Assembly: GCA_964034945.1 (NCBI GenBank)
Contig: OZ035962.1
Location: 100,442,284 to 100,506,283, forward strand
Length of the DNA stretch: 64,000 nucleotides
From: Chrysopilus asiliformis
Lineage: Eukaryota > Arthropoda > Insecta > Diptera > Rhagionidae
Direction of reading: 5' to 3'
Shown here piece by piece: positions 57,990 to 64,000 of the stretch. Numbering within the stretch: position 1 is the first letter of the stretch; the number at the start of each line of letters is the position of its first letter. The translations under genes were made by a program, and so were the position numbers. The notes beneath the pieces were generated by a model that saw only the letters and a list, made by a program, of their open reading frames with translations, had not been told where the DNA came from and did no database searches.

Positions 57990-58106
57990 GATTTATTCCT
58001 GAAATTGATTTATTCCTGAAAGACTTTGGAATGGTTATCTGAAAATAATCTGAAAATAAGAGAAAAACCCGCCGGAATAAATTCAATTTCTGAAAACTTT
58101 TGCTAC
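57990..58106 (+). repeat. Family H repeat, copy H3
   Basis: GATTTATTCCTGAAA is present twice (57990, 58006), then GCCGGAATAAATTCAATTTC and AACTTTTGCTA. It has the same two-part layout as H1 and H2. Confidence 0.7.
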
Positions 58107-58198
58107 CTGAACTTCTTTTGTGATAGATGAATTAATGTCGCGGAGAGAAATTCTAGGAGAGAAATTCCAGCAAAAATCGCTAATGTTAATGGTCTTAA

Positions 58199-58578
58199 GG
58201 TGCCGCTCCACATGAGAGTAAATGCCGGCGAGAACCTCTCGATAGCAGATACTCGCAAATGGACACGTCTCTGAGAGTCGCTCGCAGAAGCTCGCAAAAA
58301 CTCGCGAGCTAGTTTCTGCGAGCTGTCAAAAGAGATTCTACTCTCTAGTCGACACGCACCCACTGAACTCTCGGGGAGTTGCCAGATACGAATGGCGTTT
58401 AAATTTCGCTAGTAACTCTTGAGAACTCGCCAAAGCAAGATGTCAGAAAAATCAAGATATTGGCCTTGAAAAGAGAAAAATCGCCGAAATTAACTCTCAA
58501 ATGGACAACCTCCTCCGAGTAACTCTCGAGAGTTTTTGAGAGTTACTCGCGTATTTACTCTCATGTGGAGCGGCACAT
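58199..58578. mobile_element. Miniature element G between TTAA sites
   Basis: GTGCCGCTCCACATGAGAGT plus AAAT and its exact complement form a perfect 24-bp terminal repeat (58200-58223 and 58553-58576). TTAA lies just outside both ends (58195-58198, 58579-58582), which suggests piggyBac-type insertion, but the first bases inside (GG against AT) do not match, so a 3-bp TAA model is possible too. ACTCTCGAGAG and CTCGCGAG words fill the interior. The 86-codon minus frame is an artefact. Confidence 0.75.
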
Positions 58579-58582
58579 TTAA

Positions 58583-60468
58583 ACATTAAAAATTAGCTGA
58601 TTTTTTGTGCGTTTTTTGTTGAAAGGCTTTTCAACCAGAATTTTATCAGAAAGTTTTGTGTTTTCACACATTAAAAGTGTGTTGTCGAATTTTCAGGTAC
58701 TCTGCACATAGAATGGAATTTGGTTCAAGCTGAAATTACGGGAATACTATTATCAATAAGTGTATCAAAAACTGTTTCCGAGAAAAGCAAATATTATTCA
58801 AAAGATTAACATTTTGAAATGCTGAAAATCATGATTAATTGCAACACTATTTGCAAAGTTGGAAATCTTTGTGAGTTATTTTTGACACATGACAAACAAG
58901 ACATTTCTGGCCGACTCAAACTGTTTCCATTTTCCACATTGAAATCATTTTATTTCATAGATTTAAAAAAAAACTTCGTTGGCATTTCCTCATAAAACAC
59001 AATGAAGATATTTTCATATTTATGCAGTGATTTATTCAGTAATTAGTTGAAGATCTTCATATTATTATAAATTTTATTAAAAGAAAACATCGAACTGTTT
59101 TTAATTTCCTGTTCACGACAGAATCATTTAAAATTTATGCATCCTGCAAAAAGATGGGATCTAAAAAACAAACTCAATGTAAAATTATGATTTTGTCCTT
59201 CAATAAAACACAACATCTTGAATGTCATTGATTTTAATAAATATTTAAGGTTTCGATTTAATCAATTATTATGTCATTCAACTTCCCTTTTCGTATATAT
59301 TTATGTAATAAACGCGCCATTAGTTTTACATCTTTTGACCTTTTCGACGTTGGCGATGGCAAAGTTAAGTGTCTTCCACAACAAAAATATCTTTAGTTTT
59401 GGTAAAGTTTCCATATCTCTTAATGGTCCATTTGGGCGTGTAATAGCACTAGAAAATTTACGATCATTGAAAAATCTCTTTTACTCCCATTTAAACATGT
59501 TGCCAGAATTATCATCATATCACATGCTAAATGAATTTTATGAAATGCAAACACCAAATACATGCACACACACACAATCAAAAATAGTCAAACGAAAACT
59601 TTCGAAATTGATCAATAAAGGAATAGATGCTTTTGGGGACCTGCTTGCTCGTAAGAAATCAAACGTCTCAATTAATGGACCACAAAACTGTATCGTATGC
59701 CAAGCAAAAGTGCTAAAAGCTTTTAAATTAATTTCCATAAATTAAAATTATCAAAAAAAAAGTAAAGAAAAAAAATAAAAAAAATATATAGAAATTCGTT
59801 TAAGAAACAGAAATCAAACAAATCCCCACTAAATCTTAAGACTATTTTGAGATCTGCATAAAAATGTGGAGGCGTTTATTTAGTTTGGCATTCGCATAAC
59901 AAATTTGTTTTCTGTGATGTTTTTCTCCATTTCGGATTCCAAAGACATTCACATGTCGTCGCGAATCAAACAAATTTCACATGAATGAAAAACCCCCATA
60001 AAAACTTAGTAGATATATTTGTGATTAGAGTCTTATTAAAGCCTAAATCGAAATATTATTGATAAATATTTGTGAAAGCTAACAAGAAAATATCCATAAA
60101 AGAATGCTGAAGAACTACAGGTGCGCCATTCATGTGTAATAAACTTGCCAATTTTTGAGCTAATTTAAATGCTGATCGACTATATAAATCTATTATAGTT
60201 TTATAATTTTACAATCTTCAAAGCCATCCATGGACATTTTCCTGTGTAGTAAAATATGTTGGTTTCGTTTTTATTCAACACGTTAGACCTTATAGCAAAT
60301 CACTGACTGCCATATTTAAGCAATGACCGATAAGGTGTACATACGAATTGTTTAATTCTCCTAATATAGATAAATTTGTTAAAATAAAACTAAATGGTTG
60401 TAAAGATCTTAAAAGTCGATTAGAGACAAGATGAAACCTTTCTTAAAATTAGAAAATCTTTGAGAAGT
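58583..60468. other. Unassigned AT-rich sequence around the 175-codon frame
   Basis: Only the frame at 59218-59745 stands out. A short (CA)n run lies at about 59563-59575. No repeats recognised. Confidence 0.35.
59218..59745 (+). CDS. Hypothetical protein, 175 codons, unrecognised
   Basis: The longest stop-free ATG frame in the window that is not a repeat translation. The first ~50 residues are hydrophobic (LFVYIYVINAPLVLHLLTFS), possibly one membrane segment. Residues 118-150 are basic (KIVKRKLSKL, RKKS). Two similar phrases, SISLNGP and VSINGP, occur at about residues 66 and 152. In such AT-rich DNA, 175 codons without a stop is unlikely by chance over 64 kb. However, there is no known domain, no clear start context and no adjacent exon. 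It could be a single-exon gene, an exon with read-through, or a relic. Confidence 0.25.
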   Translation: MNVIDFNKYLRFRFNQLLCHSTSLFVYIYVINAPLVLHLLTFSTLAMAKLSVFHNKNIFSFGKVSISLNGPFGRVIALENLRSLKNLFYSHLNMLPELSSYHMLNEFYEMQTPNTCTHTQSKIVKRKLSKLINKGIDAFGDLLARKKSNVSINGPQNCIVCQAKVLKAFKLISIN

Positions 60469-60478
60469 ATTCTAATGA
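60469..60478. repeat. Target-site duplication of element K, left
   Basis: ATTCTAATGA, identical to 60995-61004. Confidence 0.75.
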
Positions 60479-60994
60479 TATGTGAGGCGTTAACCCTCAT
60501 ACTGTCCTTAAGAAAAATAACGTATGATGTCTTCGTGGGTCAAGAATGACCCATTATGACCCATTTATGACCCATGAAGACTACAGTTCTCTTCAATGAA
60601 TTAAAATATGAATAAATAGATTATTGTTTTCGGTATTCAAAAGAAATTTGTTCACAGTGCCTACACCATACATTGTTCATGTAGTTGAGAAGATACTTTT
60701 AATTAAAATCGAATTTGGGTCAGAAATGACCCGAGGATAGTATGAGGGTTAAAAGCTAGAGTGGACCAACCCACATGTCGAAATCGTGAATTTTTTTGTG
60801 TTTGTATCACTATTGCGAGTGAGTTTTTAGATAAAAATGTTTGGATGCACAAAAGAACATTTCAACATTGAGTAATAAAGCCCACAGAAATTTTTTTTCC
60901 AAAAATTTTCAGTCAATAATAACAGAGTGGAAAAGCTTCAAAAACTCGATTATGTGGATTATGTCCACTCTAGCTTTTAACGCCTCATGTATAA
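60479..60994. mobile_element. Element K, 10-bp duplication, interrupted by a TTAA element
   Basis: With the TTAA element removed, the left end reads TATGTGAGGCGTTAAAAGCT followed by AGAGTGGAC. The right end is its near complement (GTCCACTCTAGCTTTTAACG then CCTCATGTATAA, 60963-60994). The terminal repeats are about 30 bp. ATTCTAATGA on both sides is a 10-bp target duplication, which suggests a MULE- or hAT-like transposase (typically 9-10 or 8 bp). The remaining interior (60790-60940) is AT-rich and non-coding. Confidence 0.72.
60494..60748. mobile_element. piggyBac-like miniature element nested in K
   Basis: TTAA (60490-60493) + CCCTCATACTGTCC ... GGATAGTATGAGGG + TTAA (60749-60752). TTAA duplication and a CCC-type start are the known piggyBac signature. 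GGGTCA/TGACCC words are iterated (60540-60574 and 60717-60732). 255 bp, non-coding. Confidence 0.82.
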
Positions 60995-61004
60995 ATTCTA
61001 ATGA
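60995..61004. repeat. Target-site duplication of element K, right
   Basis: ATTCTAATGA, identical to 60469-60478. Confidence 0.75.
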
Positions 61005-61138
61005 GACTAACGCCAGATTTTATGCTTATTCATTTAATGACTAAAATCAAGTGCCGAGTAATAAACGATTCCTTAAAAAAGGGAATAAAAACTGGCTTGT
61101 AAAAATCAAACAAATAAAATTATGACCACTACATATTT

Positions 61139-61278
61139 ATATCTGTAGGAATACGTTAAAGTAGCTCAAGTCGATTTTCAGACGAAGCCAAACTGATCTG
61201 TATTTGCATTTCCATACAGATAACTTTGGCTTCGCCTGAAAATCGACTTAAGCTACTTTAACGTATTACCACAGATAT
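61139..61278. repeat. 140-bp foldback with ~60-bp arms
   Basis: The left arm ATATCTGTAGGAATACGTTA ... AAGCCAAACTGATCTGTAT and the right arm ending at 61278 pair almost throughout, with a loop of about 10 nt near 61205. Key arm words are AAGTCGATTTTC and GCTACTTTAACGTATTA. It is either a tiny foldback element or a hairpin RNA source. No target duplication is obvious. Confidence 0.85.
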
Positions 61279-61319
61279 TTGAGTGGAATAATCATTAGAC
61301 CAAAATTAAAAGTGATGTA

Positions 61320-61566
61320 CAGTAATCCCTCCAACTGCGCGGTAGATACGATCCACAAAAAGAGCGCGCAAACCGAAACCGCGCACTGTGAACCCTACTT
61401 TGTATGAAATTTTGGGGTTAGGAACATGTTTTTTTAACGAAAATTATAAAAAAAATTGCGCAGCTGCGAGATTTTTACCGCGCAGTTCGAAATTTCTGTA
61501 TTAAAAACTTAACCGCGCAGTTGCGAAACCGCGCAGTTAAAAACCGCGCACTTGGAGGGATTACTG
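61320..61566. mobile_element. pogo/Tigger-like miniature element, TA duplication
   Basis: TA + CAGTAATCCCTCCAACTGCG ... CCGCGCACTTGGAGGGATTA followed by CTG + TA. Terminal repeats are about 25 bp with one or two mismatches. CAGTA starts with TA duplication and GCGG-containing ends are usual for pogo/Tigger-type Tc1/mariner relatives. The word ACCGCGCAGTT occurs about seven times in either orientation. 247 bp, non-coding. Confidence 0.82.
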
Positions 61567-61639
61567 TACGCCAAAGCAACTACTTTGTTTTCCCATTTGT
61601 TCGGCTAGGCAATTCCAACGCACACCACATTTAAATTTA

Positions 61640-61690
61640 CAGTGGACCCCGCATTTACGCGGTCCCGATTTACGCGAATTTCTTTGAAAT
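61640..61690 (+). mobile_element. Solo end of a pogo-like element
   Basis: TA + CAGTGGACCCCGCATTTACG, CGGTCCCGATTTACGCG. It is similar in style to the ends at 61320, but there is no partner end in the following sequence, so it is a truncated copy. Confidence 0.5.
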
Positions 61691-61744
61691 TGTTGAAAAT
61701 TCTTGAAGTTGGAAAGGAAAAAACACACGCCAAACCTAGAATTC

Positions 61745-61960
61745 GTCAACAAAATGCGCCGCAGGCAAATTCCAAATATTGAAATTTTGAGTTCAAATAT
61801 GCCCTTAAATTGAAAGCCTCATTTGCCGGTTTTTGTGATTCTTGACACAGTAGACTTCTTAATTGACTCGAAACTCCCCGGACATGTTCAAAAATTCAAA
61901 AATCCTCCCCGGACGTGAAAAAACGACGGTGTCCTGTAAAACAGGGCGGGTGGCAACCTT
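61745..61960 (+). repeat. Family J-like repeat, copy J3
   Basis: AATGCGCCGCAGGCAAATTC (61753), then CTCCCCGGACATG, CTCCCCGGACGTG and GGGTGGCAACCTTA. Related in wording to J1 and J2 but diverged. Confidence 0.4.
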
Positions 61961-64000
61961 AAGCGACAGTGATTTTAAATAAGTTAATATACTGACTTAA
62001 GCTTCGTGACACAAACATTTTTAGTCAAACTAAAAAGGGTGTTTTTTAAATTATTAATATAGGATGGATCCACGTCAAGTAGACAAGGAAAAAGAATCTG
62101 TTGGATTTCATTCAAATTTTCCTGATCTAATATATCAGAGCTTTTTGAAGTGCAAAATTTCAGATTTTTTTACAGTCATTTTAGTGGTTTCGCAGTTTTT
62201 TCTTAGAAACATGAAGCTTAGAAATAAGATAGACAACTGCTTAAACATACGAGTATATTTTGAATCTCATTTCTGTCAGTTTTCATTTGATATCGGAATT
62301 TCTGAAATATTTGATATCTACGAACTTCACAACTCTTTGCAGTGAAAATAAAAAAAAATTATGTATAATTAAGTCCATAAGAATTTTTCACATCCCAAAT
62401 TTATGAATTTTAATAGCTAGGATATGTTTCTCGCTAGTTAACCCTGATTCCAATTAAATTAAATGTGAAGTCAGACAGATATAATAAAAAAATATTATCC
62501 TGGAGATTCCGAGAAAATCCATCCACAGATTTGTTGGCCTTTACCACAAAAAATTTTCATCTCTTTCATTATCTTGCTCTATTTTCTCCCTTATAGATTC
62601 GAATGGTTTCATCATTTTCATTCAACTCTGCTTATTTTGATAGCCATCTCGCTATTCAAGATGAGCATAAAGAACGAAAAGGATCAAAACCTTCGTGTTA
62701 TTTTAACGATTAAACGAAAAAGCCAGGTGAGGTTGCAATTTCGTCAATCTACTTCACACAGATTAAGGACCTCGTCATTGGTTTCCGCTGCACTGCACTA
62801 CAGACGAAAGAAATTCAAGTCAATGAGAAAAATCCTTAAAGGGCCATCGGATCATAAACAGTCGTATAGGACCAGCATCACTCAGAGTTAAAGGAAAAAA
62901 CCGACTATAGAACTTTAACAAAAGGACAATTTAAGCTATGAGTTGACAAAGGACGCAACCACAAACTCCTCCGAAAAATAGACTGAAACCAAAACATAGC
63001 AACAAAACAGCAGTGGAGTAAATTCCATAAAAAAAAAAATACAGAACTCCTGGATAGTGAATTCGAAATCCGAAATGATGGCCCTCTTTTATGCTATCAT
63101 CCCTAGTCCGTCTATGCCTCCGAATACATATGTAACGAGAAATCCCATCTTTGTTCTCCGGGATCAGTTCTTGTTTACTTTTCATTTGTCACCGAGCATC
63201 GAGGTAAAGGTGTCCTATGCTTAGTTCAGTTCAGTTCATCTCCGCTCCCATTCTCGCTTGTGTCCTGACGAACGCATATTCTCGTAATATTGAATAAATC
63301 GACCCAACAGATCCTACATGTGTGATATAGTTTTAGTATCATGCCCATGGGCATCATCACACCGAAAAGAATAGCACAGCTAAAAGCAAAGGAATTGTAT
63401 TTCACCAAAATTCCATTGATCGACCAACAACAATTGATATATTTTACACATATATGTATACACTTGCCCATTCCGAACAAAAAAGAAATAAAAATAAAAT
63501 TGTTAAGGCGAAATGAAATAAAATAAAAATTAGGGACAAAAGGACGAGTGATACAATATAAGCAACTATTCGTATGTATGTTCGTAATACCTATAGTATC
63601 CGGTATTCTCCTATACACATAGTCACATATGATTCAATTCAGGATAAACAGTTCTTAAATATTTTGACTGGGAAAGGACAATTTTATGCAATTTATTTCT
63701 TGGGATTAGGTTCGCTTATGTTCACTTGACAGGTAGGATTTCCCACAGCAATTAAATCGAGGCGGGATGGAAGGCAACGAAAAAGGAGCCAAAATATAAC
63801 CATCCATGTCCATTTAGAGGAGCCATGAACAGAATTACTTATTTGTTAACAAATACTAACTCACTATCAGTATACGGCAATGACAATATCTTAGCTTTTT
63901 GTGTAGCTAAATAAGTCCAGCCCATGGATATGAAAGATATTTTAGATTGGATCAGCTTGTGTGGTGATTTTCGTTTAATCCAAAAAAGACAAATCGAGAT
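61961..64000. other. Unassigned AT-rich sequence to window end
   Basis: Frames of 84-130 codons (62574-62891 plus, 62931-63185 minus, 63226-63618 minus) have no recognised domain. No repeat family or regulatory motif is identified. Confidence 0.35.

Noticed and set aside
1..64000. tRNA, rRNA or snRNA genes
   Set aside because: I looked for tRNA B-box-like GGTTCGAAT text and other conserved RNA motifs. The near match at about 39915 lacks a cloverleaf, so none is reported.

Overview
The window is AT-rich, non-coding eukaryotic DNA, most likely from an insect and probably a fly. No gene model with exons can be supported. Apart from simple repeats, every long stretch that I can name is a transposable element, its relic, or a structured inverted repeat. 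The insect/fly inference rests on several families that share the architecture of DINE-1/Helentron-type non-autonomous Helitrons: a short inverted motif at the 5' end, a (GTCCGTCT)n tract, a conserved box, subterminal inverted repeats, and a 3' stem-loop. These are a hallmark of Drosophila and other dipteran genomes. A mariner transposase relic, two non-LTR retrotransposon relics, and piggyBac-like, pogo-like and Harbinger-like miniature elements fit the same picture. The species cannot be named from the sequence.

Layout. 1-5.5 kb: a hairpin, a 248-bp foldback element with a 4-bp duplication, a mariner relic, a truncated family A element, a family J repeat and a decayed reverse-transcriptase relic. 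5.9-15.6 kb: two inverted copies of a large element (family D) with ~130-bp hairpin arms and 122-bp tandem repeats. Between them lie two family A elements, a family B fragment, an 884-bp inverted-repeat element and a 72-bp tandem array. 16-23 kb: three miniature inverted-repeat elements, a microRNA-precursor-like hairpin and a 5'-truncated LINE with a perfect 13-bp target duplication. 24-28 kb: a family C element with a 29-C run and a 281-bp GGGAGGA microsatellite. 28-34 kb and 35-37 kb: mostly featureless. 34-35 kb: an inverted-repeat element nested in family B. 37-45 kb: two further family A elements, a canonical Helitron ending in CTAG, and a Harbinger-like element. 47-51 kb: a third family D copy with a Harbinger-like element inside it, and a second copy of that element. 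53-62 kb: family B, more miniature elements, a 9-bp microsatellite, and a piggyBac-like element nested in another element. 62-64 kb: nothing recognised.

Nothing here forms an operon or pathway. What the parts show together is a history of layered insertion. Four clear nesting events give relative ages: A is younger than H, E is younger than D, I is younger than B, and the TTAA element is younger than K. Two patterns cut across families. First, a GACTTGAAATTTTG-type box next to the GTCTGTC-rich tract occurs in families A-D and also in the canonical Helitron. Second, the miniature elements iterate their own terminal word inside their body, whichever superfamily their target duplication suggests. 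Two longer open frames (59218-59745 and 38627-39076) are the only protein-coding candidates, and neither has a recognisable domain.
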